From a virus: 51,269 bases of DNA. Position 1 is the first letter of the stretch, and each line of letters starts with the position of its first letter. Below are positions 38,941 through 45,828 of the stretch, piece by piece. A program made the translations under genes and the position numbers. The stretch spans positions 1 to 51,269 of IMG/VR virus record IMGVR_UViG_3300021368_000998; one strand, given 5' to 3'. The notes below the pieces were generated by a model that ran no database searches, had not been told where the DNA came from, and worked only from the letters and a program-made list of their open reading frames with translations.

Positions 38941-39504
38941 ATGGCATTTGAAGCGATGTGGTATAAATCTCATCTTCCAGAAGAGATTATTGATCCCATG
39001 ATGGAGCACTTATGGGACTCCGATAATTTTATTGATTCAGAAACCAAAAGTGGTCTACAATTAGATATTAGAGATAGTCAACACCAATGGATTCCTGATA
39101 GTCATTGGGTGTGTGGGTTGTTGTGGCACTACGTGAATCTAGCAAACAATGCTAACTTTGGTTATGACATCACTCAGTTTGATCATAATGCAATTCAATA
39201 CACTAAGTATGAAGCTGGTCAATATTATGGATGGCATAAAGATGATGGTGTTGCCGCTATTGATCCTAATGATAAAACCAAACAAATCAGAAAATTGTCT
39301 GTCGTAGTTCAGTTGTCTTCCCATGAAGATTACACTGGAGGAGAATTCCAGATGATGGAAGATATCAATAGAACTTTCTTTGCTCCAAAGCAAAAAGGTA
39401 CTATTATCATTTTCGATAGTAGACTTCCCCATAGAGCAAAGAAAGTATTGACTGGCGAAAGAAGATCTCTTGTCGCTTGGGTAACTGGACCTCAATGGAG
39501 ATGA
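38941..39504 (+). CDS. Putative prolyl-hydroxylase-like 2-oxoglutarate oxygenase (3 of 4)
   Basis: This 187-residue protein is the clearest of the four oxygenases. It has H99-K-D101 in YGWHKDDG, a YTGGEFQMM strand, GTIIIFDSRLPHRAKKV with distal H164, and R174 (or R175) in GERRSLVAWV. This is the P4Hc/PKHD-type pattern of Fe(II)/2-oxoglutarate hydroxylases. It starts two bases after the halogenase stop, and its TGA overlaps an ATG (ATGA) at 39501. The substrate is unknown; peptidyl proline is possible by family but not shown. Confidence 0.82.
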   Translation: MAFEAMWYKSHLPEEIIDPMMEHLWDSDNFIDSETKSGLQLDIRDSQHQWIPDSHWVCGLLWHYVNLANNANFGYDITQFDHNAIQYTKYEAGQYYGWHKDDGVAAIDPNDKTKQIRKLSVVVQLSSHEDYTGGEFQMMEDINRTFFAPKQKGTIIIFDSRLPHRAKKVLTGERRSLVAWVTGPQWR

Positions 39505-39506
39505 GT

Positions 39507-40088
39507 ATGAAGTGGAATGACTGGTCTGTAATCCTCGTAAGAAATATAGTAAATCCTATTCGTTTATATGATGGTATTCCCGAAGAACGAGGAGCAATAA
39601 GATACAACCCCGATGGTGTTGTATGGGAACCAAGTGAAGGTCCACTTGGAGTAGATGGCAGTTTATCTAGATATAATCATCCAAAATATAGAGAACTTCA
39701 TTATGAGTTAAAATCTAAAATAGAAAATGTCATAGGAGATGTTTTATACCCATCATATTTTTATGACAGATTTTATTTTAAAGGACAAGAGTTGGTAGAG
39801 CATACTGATCGACCAGCATGTGAAGTAAGTATTTCTATTAATTGTTCTCACAATCTAGATTATGATTGGCCAATTTGGTTTAGAACTCCAGAGGGTGATG
39901 ACATTCCTTTGATTACAAATCCTGGAGATGCAGTAATTTACAAAGGTGAAGAGAGACCTCATTGGAGAAAACCAATGAAAGGGAATGCTAAATCTTATTT
40001 CCATCAACTCTTTATGCATTATGTTCGTAGAGATGGTCCACACTTGGAACATGCATACGACAAAAGCAACACTATAAATAAACTATAG
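39507..40088 (+). CDS. Putative 2-oxoglutarate oxygenase with atypical 2OG-binding residue (4 of 4)
   Basis: This 193-residue protein starts at ATG 39507, chosen because GGAG at 39497-39500 lies six bases upstream. The ATG at 39501, which overlaps the previous stop as ATGA, is a close alternative; a TTG at 39477 is unlikely. It has H99-T-D101 in VEHTDRPACEVSISIN, then GDAVIYKGEERPHWRK with distal H152. The residue ten positions later, where Arg is usual, is K162 (NAKSYFHQLFMHYV). This matches a family of oxygenase-like proteins common in cyanophages. Fe(II) binding looks intact; 2OG binding by Lys or another residue is inference. Its 3' end contains the late promoter for the next gene. Confidence 0.72.
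   Translation: MKWNDWSVILVRNIVNPIRLYDGIPEERGAIRYNPDGVVWEPSEGPLGVDGSLSRYNHPKYRELHYELKSKIENVIGDVLYPSYFYDRFYFKGQELVEHTDRPACEVSISINCSHNLDYDWPIWFRTPEGDDIPLITNPGDAVIYKGEERPHWRKPMKGNAKSYFHQLFMHYVRRDGPHLEHAYDKSNTINKL
40073..40080 (+). promoter_or_regulatory. T4-type late promoter before the second adhesin gene
   Basis: An exact TATAAATA lies in the last codons of the upstream oxygenase gene, 35 bases before ATG 40116. Its spacing matches the other late elements in the window. Confidence 0.65.
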
Positions 40089-40115
40089 GAACAAAGTCTC
40101 AACAGATAACATAAC

Positions 40116-41330
40116 ATGTCGGAAATTAATGTTGGTGATTTAAACGTATCTAACGAACTTAGATTACCTTTATATAATAGTTCTAACAGACCTGTTAACC
40201 CTGCTACTGGGTTTATGATCTTCAACACCACTGAAGAGAAGCTGCAGATTTGGGACGGATCTAACTGGAAGAGTTTTGGTCAAAAGAATTACGATATTAG
40301 TGCTACTGGAAGCTATCAGTCGATCGATTTGACCAACGAATATAATGGATATCGCTGTTATAAGTTTACTGGCGATGGAACTATTACAGTAAACCAAAGC
40401 AACCCAGACGACGGTGTAGAATTCGTTCTCATTGCTGGAGGCGGTGGCGGAGGAGGAGTTATTGGTGGCGGAGGTGGTGGCGGTGGCGTCATCTATCGCA
40501 GAAGTGTATATCTATCACCAGGAACTTATAGTATTACGATTGGACAAGGTGGTGCTGCTGGAACTGGATGGAATAGTCCTCAACAGGAAGGAACTGCTGG
40601 CGGTCCTTCAATCTTTACTGACAATGCTGGATTCACATATGAAGCAGTAGGAGGAGGCGGTGGTTGCGCTCACGGCGGCGCTTCTCCAAATAGAATTGCT
40701 GGTCAAGGCGGTTCTGGTGGTGGTAGTGCAAACGTTCAGCGTCGTGGTGGCAATGCTATCGGCAAAAACTTTGGACCACAAGATACCGACAAAGGACATG
40801 ATATTAGATCTGTGTACACCAATAGTAATGAAGCACATGCGTCAACTGATGTTTTAGGAAGGAGTGGTCAAAATTGGGATGCAGTCGAAACTGCTACTAA
40901 TATGGCTAGAGGAGTGCAAGGTCACGCTGGAGGAATCTGGGGTGATGGCGACGCAGGCGCTGGTGGCGGCGGTTGTGGATCTAATGGTGGCAATGGTGGT
41001 GCTCCCCGAGATACTGGGGGAGAAGGTGGTCATGGATGCTATTTCGATTTGGATGGCAACATGACTGGATATGCTGGCGGTGGTGGCGGCGGTGTCCGAG
41101 GCACTGGTCGTCGTCGTGGAGTCAAGGCAGGTGACTATGGCGGTGGAGATGGAGGTAGATCTACTTCTGCTCCAGTATCTTTCGGCAGTCCAACCCCCAA
41201 TAATGCTGAAGCTGGCGGCACCAATCGTGGCGGCGGTGGTGGCGGTGGGGGTTATAATGCTCCCAGAGGCGGCGCTGTCGGTGGTCCTGGTGGATCAGGA
41301 ATATTCATGATTAGATATAAGAGGACATAA
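40116..41330 (+). CDS. Glycine-rich adhesin-like protein, paralogue of the one at 35163
   Basis: This 404-residue protein begins with INVGDLNVSNELRLPLY, NRPVNPATGFMIFNT and QIWDGSNW, aligning block by block with the first adhesin-like protein. The rest is Gly-rich, with runs up to eight glycines and variable inserts, and it ends GGPGGSGIFMIRYKRT, closely matching the other C-terminus (GGPGIVRVRHTV). A polyglycine sandwich-like fibre-tip adhesin is the best structural guess. The two paralogues flank the oxygenase/halogenase cassette. Diversification of receptor binding by having two tips is possible. It has its own exact late promoter. Confidence 0.8.
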   Translation: MSEINVGDLNVSNELRLPLYNSSNRPVNPATGFMIFNTTEEKLQIWDGSNWKSFGQKNYDISATGSYQSIDLTNEYNGYRCYKFTGDGTITVNQSNPDDGVEFVLIAGGGGGGGVIGGGGGGGGVIYRRSVYLSPGTYSITIGQGGAAGTGWNSPQQEGTAGGPSIFTDNAGFTYEAVGGGGGCAHGGASPNRIAGQGGSGGGSANVQRRGGNAIGKNFGPQDTDKGHDIRSVYTNSNEAHASTDVLGRSGQNWDAVETATNMARGVQGHAGGIWGDGDAGAGGGGCGSNGGNGGAPRDTGGEGGHGCYFDLDGNMTGYAGGGGGGVRGTGRRRGVKAGDYGGGDGGRSTSAPVSFGSPTPNNAEAGGTNRGGGGGGGGYNAPRGGAVGGPGGSGIFMIRYKRT

Positions 41331-41332
41331 AA

Positions 41333-41647
41333 ATGGCATTGGATTTAACATATGTTGCTTCTCTAACTGAAGCACAAAGACAAACAATCGTTACAGTAAT
41401 TAATCACATTGAAGACGAGGAACCATTTGGTCCTGGTGTAACTTCTGATTGGATTGATGAGATGAGAGAAACTCTCCGTCTTTCTGCACCCAGACAGGAA
41501 GATATTGATCAATGTGAAACACTGAAAAAAATCGCAAACACAAAACTCACATATTCTGTTAATAGACTTGCTGATGACAAAGGACTACCTGTTGTCACTA
41601 TTACGGGTAACACTCTAGAACTTGACAGAGTGTTTATCGAAGACTAA
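41333..41647 (+). CDS. Small conserved-looking protein after adhesin gene
   Basis: This 104-residue protein begins MALDLTYVASLTEAQRQTIV. The ATG is two bases after the adhesin stop. It is mostly helical in the N-terminal two-thirds (EAQRQTIVTVINHIEDEE; WIDEMRETLRL; EDIDQCETLKKIANTKLTY) and ends in a short beta segment (PVVTITGNTLELDRVFIED). No known motif was recognised. Coupling to the Gly-rich adhesin suggests an assembly partner or chaperone, but this is inference from position only. Confidence 0.75.
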   Translation: MALDLTYVASLTEAQRQTIVTVINHIEDEEPFGPGVTSDWIDEMRETLRLSAPRQEDIDQCETLKKIANTKLTYSVNRLADDKGLPVVTITGNTLELDRVFIED

Positions 41648-41655
41648 TATAAATA
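41648..41655 (+). promoter_or_regulatory. T4-type late promoter before a small coiled-coil gene
   Basis: An exact TATAAATA begins at the base after the upstream stop codon, 22 bases before ATG 41678. Confidence 0.6.
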
Positions 41656-41677
41656 CTACGTATCGTAATTTTTAACA

Positions 41678-41869
41678 ATGGACACTGAACAACTGAGAAA
41701 GAATTTTGACGAGCAACTTGCTAGTACAGAAAAGCAAATTACTGAACTGAAAGCAAATCTCGCGAAAGCAGAAGAGTATAAACTTAAACTAGTTGGTGGT
41801 ATCGAAACGCTGGATCTACTTGCTGGACCAGCAGCAGAAGAAGCACCCGCTGAAGCACCTGCAGAATGA
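41678..41869 (+). CDS. Small coiled-coil protein with acidic Ala/Glu/Pro tail
   Basis: This is a 63-residue protein. Residues 1-45 (MDTEQLRKNFDEQLAS; EKQITELKANLAKAEEYKLKL) show continuous heptad-like hydrophobic spacing, predicting a coiled coil. The end is a low-complexity Ala/Glu/Pro tail (AAEEAPAEAPAE). Similar short coiled-coil proteins sit just before gp13 in related phages as far as I recall. It has its own late promoter and is followed directly by an intrinsic terminator, so it may be transcribed as a short single-gene message. Function is unknown. Confidence 0.75.
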   Translation: MDTEQLRKNFDEQLASTEKQITELKANLAKAEEYKLKLVGGIETLDLLAGPAAEEAPAEAPAE

Positions 41870-41873
41870 CACG

Positions 41874-41908
41874 AATCCCTGCTTCCTAAATAGAAGTAGG
41901 GATTTTTT
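41874..41908 (+). terminator. Intrinsic terminator before gp13
   Basis: A 12-bp stem (AATCCCTGCTTC at 41874-41885 pairing with GAAGTAGGGATT at 41893-41904, one G-U pair) closes a 7-base loop and runs into a T tract ending at 41908. This is the strongest Rho-independent terminator seen in the window. The loop sequence CTAAATA is itself a late promoter-like motif. Confidence 0.85.
41886..41892 (+). promoter_or_regulatory. Late promoter-like element in the terminator loop, before gp13
   Basis: CTAAATA occupies exactly the loop of the terminator hairpin and lies 28 bases before the gp13 ATG (41921). The same variant precedes other structural genes at similar spacing. Confidence 0.45.
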
Positions 41909-41920
41909 GTATCTAGGTGC

Positions 41921-42751
41921 ATGGCTACACCAACAAGTAAAGCAGAATTAATTGAATACTGCGAACGCCAGTTAGGTGCGCCTGTCCTGCAGATCAACAT
42001 GGATGCCACCCAAAAGGATGACATCATCGATCAGGCGATTCAATATTATCACGAATACCATTTTGATGGTGTTGAAAGGATGTATCTCAAACATCAGTTT
42101 ACTGCTGATGAGGTAACTCGTTTCAATGAAACTGATGCTGCGTCTACATCTGCTGACGGGACTGCATGGGAGAACAGGAGCAACTACATTGAGGTTCCTG
42201 AACTTGTCATTGGCATTCAAAAAGTATTTGGTGTTTCCTCAAACTTTATGAGGAACAACCTTTTTGGTATGAGTAACCAATACTATTTGATGGACCTGTT
42301 CTCGTTCTCTTCAGGTTCTGCATTTAGTTTTGGTAACTTTGACTTGACAAACTACTTCATGATCAAGCAGCACTTCGAGACTATTGATATGATTATCAAT
42401 ACAGGTGCTCTGGTTGAGTATAGGTTTAACAAGAGACAAGACAAGTTGTATATTGATATCGATAAGTCTAGGATTGTAGAAGATCAGTATCTCCTTATTG
42501 ACTGCTACAGATACCTAGATCCATCTACTCATACTCAAGTATTCAACGATAGTTTTGTCAAGAGATATGCTACTGCTCTTATGAAGAGGCAGTGGGGACA
42601 GAATCTAATCAAGTATAATAACGTCTCTCTTCCTGGCGGCATTAACCTTAATGGTCGCCAATTATGGGAAGATGGAGATCGTGAAGTGAGAGAATTAGAG
42701 TCTAGAATGATGACAGATTATTCCCTTCCACCAATGGATATGATCGGATAA
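41921..42751 (+). CDS. gp13: Neck protein gp13 (head completion)
   Basis: This 276-residue protein begins MATPTSKAELIEYCERQLGAP, followed by QAIQYYHEYHFDGVERMYLKH, the typical opening of gp13 in T4-like cyanophages. T4 gp13 is 309 residues. In T4, gp13 and gp14 form the neck ring that completes the head after packaging and lets the tail attach. The C-terminal GRQLWEDGDREVRELES block is also family-like. It opens the gp13-gp14-gp15-gp16 run in T4 order and is separated from gp14 by one base. GTGC/AGGTGC just upstream is a weak ribosome binding site. Confidence 0.92.
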   Translation: MATPTSKAELIEYCERQLGAPVLQINMDATQKDDIIDQAIQYYHEYHFDGVERMYLKHQFTADEVTRFNETDAASTSADGTAWENRSNYIEVPELVIGIQKVFGVSSNFMRNNLFGMSNQYYLMDLFSFSSGSAFSFGNFDLTNYFMIKQHFETIDMIINTGALVEYRFNKRQDKLYIDIDKSRIVEDQYLLIDCYRYLDPSTHTQVFNDSFVKRYATALMKRQWGQNLIKYNNVSLPGGINLNGRQLWEDGDREVRELESRMMTDYSLPPMDMIG

Positions 42752-42752
42752 G

Positions 42753-43637
42753 ATGCCTACCAGTCCTTATTTTCCAAGTTACTACGGCGGTACTACTGGC
42801 GAGCAAGGTCTCGTCCAGGATCTTGTGGACGAGCAGATTAAACTGTTCGGCACAGATATCTATTACATGCCAAGAACCATCCTGAGAGATAATACTCTAG
42901 ATGATATTGTCTACAACAAATATCTAGAGCAATTTCAGATTGAGATGATCCTTCAGAATGTTGAGGGATTTGGATCTCCATCTGAGTTCATTAGCAAGTT
43001 TGGTTTGAGGATTACTGATGAAGTAAGATTCTCTGTATCTCAAAGACGTTGGGATGAAGAAGTAACGGAACACAATCCTACATTGACTGTAGATGGTAGA
43101 CCTAATGAAGGTGACCTGCTATACTTCCCACTAACTAAAGATCTTTATGAAATCAAGTTTGTCGAACGAGAAGATCCTTTCTATCAGTTAGGCAAAATTT
43201 ATTACTATACAATGACGGCAGAGATCTATGAATATGGCAGTGATGACATTTCTACGGGAGTTTCCGAGATCGATGAAATCGAGACTCTGTTTAGCAGTGC
43301 TATTGCTCTTACACTTTCTGTTGGCGGCACAGGAGACTTCACGATTGGAGAGACAGTTACAGGCAGCACAACAGGAGTTGAGGCAGAAGTCAAGTCTTGG
43401 GATAACTCCACAAGAGTTCTCCAAGTCATTAACAGAAAAGGAACCTTTGCCACTGGCGAAGCGATAACTGGAAATGATAGTAGTGCTGTTTGGGTTGTAG
43501 GTACATTCGACACTCTAAATAATACGAACAGCGAGTATGATCAAAATAGAGTCATTGAAACCGCTGCAGACAACATCATTGATTGGACTGAGGGCAACCC
43601 GTTCGGGGAGGCAGGTAATTTCACAGGTAGTATCTAA
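42753..43637 (+). CDS. gp14: Neck protein gp14
   Basis: This 294-residue protein begins MPTSPYFPSYYGG, followed by QDLVDEQIKLFGTDIYYMPR, which is characteristic of gp14. T4 gp14 is 256 residues. It partners with gp13 in the neck. A stretch at about 43315-43510 (SVGGTGDFTIGETVTGSTTG, EAEVKSWDNSTRVLQVINRKG) is a beta-rich insertion of the 'GETVTG' type also found in other marine phage structural proteins, which may account for the extra length. Its TAA overlaps the gp15 ATG (TAATG). Confidence 0.92.
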   Translation: MPTSPYFPSYYGGTTGEQGLVQDLVDEQIKLFGTDIYYMPRTILRDNTLDDIVYNKYLEQFQIEMILQNVEGFGSPSEFISKFGLRITDEVRFSVSQRRWDEEVTEHNPTLTVDGRPNEGDLLYFPLTKDLYEIKFVEREDPFYQLGKIYYYTMTAEIYEYGSDDISTGVSEIDEIETLFSSAIALTLSVGGTGDFTIGETVTGSTTGVEAEVKSWDNSTRVLQVINRKGTFATGEAITGNDSSAVWVVGTFDTLNNTNSEYDQNRVIETAADNIIDWTEGNPFGEAGNFTGSI

Positions 43638-44437
43638 TGTTAGGGTCACACTTTTATAACGAAATTATTCGTAGAAATATCATCGGGTTTGGAACCCTCT
43701 TCAACAACATTGAGTTGAAGAAGAAGGATCCTAGTTCTGGCGATGTTCTTGAGGTGGAAAAAGTTCCCCTAGCATATGGTCCTAAGAATAAATTTCTAGC
43801 ACGTCTAGAACAGAACCCAGATGTAGGTCGTAAGATTGCGATCACTCTTCCACGTCTCTACTTTGAGATGACTGGTATTTCATATGATTCCCAGAGGAAG
43901 ACATCTCCTATTCAAAAGTATAGAACTATTATACAGGACGATGGCACAGAAGTTAAGGAGCAATATGTTCCTGTGCCATATAACATTGAGTTTGAACTTG
44001 GCATCATTGCTAAGTCACAGGATGATGGTCTGCAAATTATTGAACAGATTCTACCATACTTTCAACCATCTTTTAGTATCACTCTCAACATGATTCCTGA
44101 CATGGATGAGAAAAAAGATGTTGCTATTACATTGAATGGTATCAACTATGATGATGCCTGGGATGACAATTTCCTTGAGCGTAGATACATTACTTGGACA
44201 CTATCATTTACCGCCAAGTCTTATGTCTATGGTCCATTTGATCAGGCAAGCGTTATCAAGAAGGCAATTGTATACGAAGGTATCAAGGCAGAAGTTCCAC
44301 GAAGAACTACCAAGGTTACCTATACACCTAAGGCACTTGAAGATAAGAACAGCGATGGTGTCATCAATGAACTTGATGATGCTCTTCTAACTGGAGGAGA
44401 CGACTTTGGATTTAATGAAGGCATTGAACTACTATGA
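43637..44437 (+). CDS. gp15: Tail sheath stabiliser and completion protein gp15
   Basis: This 266-residue protein begins MLGSHFYNEIIRRNIIGFGTL, followed by FNNIELKKKD, and contains PLAYGPKNKFLARLEQ and ITLPRLYFEM, the standard gp15 signature. T4 gp15 is 272 residues. It forms the hexameric ring capping the tail tube and sheath and connects to the neck. It is coupled to gp14 by TAATG and to gp16 by ATGA overlap. Confidence 0.93.
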   Translation: MLGSHFYNEIIRRNIIGFGTLFNNIELKKKDPSSGDVLEVEKVPLAYGPKNKFLARLEQNPDVGRKIAITLPRLYFEMTGISYDSQRKTSPIQKYRTIIQDDGTEVKEQYVPVPYNIEFELGIIAKSQDDGLQIIEQILPYFQPSFSITLNMIPDMDEKKDVAITLNGINYDDAWDDNFLERRYITWTLSFTAKSYVYGPFDQASVIKKAIVYEGIKAEVPRRTTKVTYTPKALEDKNSDGVINELDDALLTGGDDFGFNEGIELL

Positions 44438-44856
44438 GCAAGTTTGAAGATAACATGGAAGACATTTTCGATATCGAAGTTGAATCGACTGACATTGAAC
44501 CATCAAAACCTAAACCTCCCAAGGAAGAGAAGGACGATCAGACAAAGGACTACGAGTTTACCCGTGGGTCTTTATACTCACTCATAGATAAGGGCAGAGA
44601 GGCGCTAGACGGCGCTCTAGAGGTGGCACAGGAGTCTGGGCACCCTAGAGCATATGAAGTCGCTGTGAACGCCATGAAGCAGGTAGCAGACGCCACTGAT
44701 AAACTTCTAGATCTTCAGCAGAAGATGAAAAACCTTGAGGCACCTACCAAGCGAGAGACCAACAACACCACGAACAATCTATTTGTAGGTAGCACAGCAG
44801 ACCTACAGAAAATGCTCAAGCAAATAAATAAGAAAGAAGAGTCTGGAGAGTCATGA
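44434..44856 (+). CDS. gp16: Small terminase subunit gp16
   Basis: This 140-residue protein sits in the T4 gp16 position. It has an acidic N-terminus (EDNMEDIFDIEVESTDIEPS), a helical centre (LIDKGREALDGALEVAQESG, VAVNAMKQVADATDKLLDLQ) and a Thr/Asn segment (NNTTNNLFVG) seen in cyanophage gp16. T4 gp16 is 164 residues. The protein forms a ring that recognises viral DNA and stimulates gp17. It is coupled by ATGA overlap to both gp15 and the next gene. Confidence 0.88.
   Translation: MSKFEDNMEDIFDIEVESTDIEPSKPKPPKEEKDDQTKDYEFTRGSLYSLIDKGREALDGALEVAQESGHPRAYEVAVNAMKQVADATDKLLDLQQKMKNLEAPTKRETNNTTNNLFVGSTADLQKMLKQINKKEESGES
44823..44830 (+). promoter_or_regulatory. Possible late promoter inside gp16
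   Basis: AATAAATA lies 22 bases before ATG 44853. The match is 7 of 8 to the late consensus, but the site is inside coding sequence in an A-rich stretch, so chance is a real alternative. Confidence 0.35.
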
Positions 44857-45122
44857 ACGTAATTAAACTTTTGGGTGAATCAACCCAACTTTCAGATACT
44901 CCAAATAATGTCGATTCTGGTGAGAGAGTTCTTTTACAGCACAATCACAATGGTGGTAGTGCTCATTTAGTTACTCTCAAGAATGCTGGTGGAGATGTTC
45001 TCGGCAGTGTTTTGGTAGCACCACACAGACCAATGGTTATTGATAAGGAACGTACCGACACATTAGAAGTTGGTAGCTCCGTTACCGATTTGTTTGCTTC
45101 ATCTATCGCTCACATGGGGTAA
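44853..45122 (+). CDS. Small protein of unknown function in the terminase gene block
   Basis: This 89-residue protein starts at an ATGA overlap with gp16. It begins MNVIKLLGESTQLSDTPNN and continues with beta-rich segments (RVLLQHNHNGGSAHLVTLKN, GDVLGSVLVAPHRPMVIDKE). This resembles a compact beta-sandwich protein; similar small genes sit between gp16 and gp17 in cyanophages. There is no membrane segment or catalytic motif. A head or tail decoration or a packaging accessory role is possible, none of it demonstrated. AATAAATA at 44823-44830 inside gp16 may be a promoter for it. Confidence 0.75.
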   Translation: MNVIKLLGESTQLSDTPNNVDSGERVLLQHNHNGGSAHLVTLKNAGGDVLGSVLVAPHRPMVIDKERTDTLEVGSSVTDLFASSIAHMG

Positions 45123-45127
45123 TAAAT

Positions 45128-45409
45128 ATGAAGTCATTTAAACAACTGCGTAGTGATATCACCGAAGCAGCCTGGACCCGAAAGGAAGGAAAGAAAAAGT
45201 CTGGAGGACTTAACGAGAAAGGACGCAAATCTTACGAAAGAGAGAATCCTGGATCAGACCTTAAAGCACCATCAAAGAAGGTTGGAAACCCCCGTAGGAA
45301 ATCGTTCTGCGCTAGAATGAAAGGTATGAAAGCGAAGCTAACTTCTAAGAAGACTGCTCGCGATCCAGACTCAAGAATTAATAAATCATTACGTGCTTGG
45401 AATTGTTGA
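45128..45409 (+). CDS. DUF6321-like small basic protein
   Basis: This 93-residue protein contains TEAAWTRKEGKKKSGGLNEK, followed by GRKSYERENPGS and RRKSFCARMKGM plus TARDPDSRINKSLRAWNC. These blocks match the DUF6321 family as I remember it, found in phages and some bacteria. It is strongly basic (many Lys/Arg) with two Cys, one in SFCARM and one at the C-terminus, so nucleic-acid binding is plausible though unproven. It starts five bases after the preceding stop and ends one base before the next small ORF. Confidence 0.8.
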   Translation: MKSFKQLRSDITEAAWTRKEGKKKSGGLNEKGRKSYERENPGSDLKAPSKKVGNPRRKSFCARMKGMKAKLTSKKTARDPDSRINKSLRAWNC

Positions 45410-45410
45410 T

Positions 45411-45548
45411 ATGGCAAAATATGATGCTGATTGGTATAAGAAACTAGCAGAGGGACAGAAGAACTATCCTCTCCCTCTTTACGCTCCGTGGACTAAGGTA
45501 TACGAGGGTAAGTTTAAAAATCAAGACAAGGACACAAATCGTAGCTAA
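45411..45548 (+). CDS. 45-residue small protein in the terminase gene block
   Basis: The reading frame from ATG 45411 to TAA 45546-45548 codes for MAKYDADWYKKLAEGQKN, then YPLPLYAPWTKVYEGKF and a polar tail ending NRS. It begins one base after the upstream stop, matching the tight packing of neighbouring genes. It has an aromatic/proline-rich centre and no Cys. No family is recognised. Support is positional plus a sensible soluble-protein composition; comparison with other phages would settle it. Confidence 0.55.
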   Translation: MAKYDADWYKKLAEGQKNYPLPLYAPWTKVYEGKFKNQDKDTNRS

Positions 45549-45549
45549 T

Positions 45550-45602
45550 TGTTACACCATTTTCTACTACATACCCTATAATAGATGTAGATGGATGTAA
45601 CA
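45550..45602. promoter_or_regulatory. Inverted repeat around a TATAAT box
   Basis: TGTTACACCAT (45550-45560) is the inverse of ATGGATGTAACA (45591-45602) apart from one extra base. The repeat ends immediately before ATG 45604. A consensus -10 box TATAAT lies at 45577-45582 in the loop, but no good -35 is at 17 bases. It could be an operator, an RNA hairpin occluding the start codon, or a sigma70-type promoter. Confidence 0.45.
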
Positions 45603-45603
45603 C

Positions 45604-45828
45604 ATGTATGGTGCTTACTTAATCCTCATCTTTGTTCTCATCCTCTTCGCTGTAGGGGGAGTTGAGGCAACGATGAGGTTTTTTGCTTATGTCGATCTGC
45701 AACTACAATGGGCATGGGTTCAGTTCCGTATGGGACTTATGCGTAAGAAATTAAAGCGCCAACTTGATAAAGACCATGCAGAAATCGCCAAACTCATAAA
45801 GGAGATGTCCAAAGATGACCAACGATAA
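45604..45828 (+). CDS. Small single-pass membrane protein
   Basis: This is a 74-residue protein. Residues 2-20 (YGAYLILIFVLILFAVGGV) form one hydrophobic segment close to the N-terminus. The rest is amphipathic and charged (MGLMRKKLKRQLDKDHAE, IAKLIKEMSKDDQR), probably a cytoplasmic helix. An N-out orientation is suggested by the positive C-terminal side. No lysis motif (holin with more segments, spanin lipobox) is evident, so a holin assignment would be speculative. It overlaps the next gene by 14 bases. Confidence 0.72.
   Translation: MYGAYLILIFVLILFAVGGVEATMRFFAYVDLQLQWAWVQFRMGLMRKKLKRQLDKDHAEIAKLIKEMSKDDQR

Noticed and set aside
39477-39506. TTG start for the fourth oxygenase
   Set aside because: TTG has no clear ribosome binding site here and overlaps the previous gene; ATG 39507 with GGAG six bases upstream, or ATG 39501, is better.
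45121-45128. AATAAATA as a promoter for the DUF6321-like gene
   Set aside because: It overlaps the start codon itself, so a transcript starting from it would begin inside the gene and could not carry its start codon.
45604-45828. Holin assignment
   Set aside because: Only one hydrophobic segment at the N-terminus and no adjacent endolysin; calling it a lysis gene is not supported.
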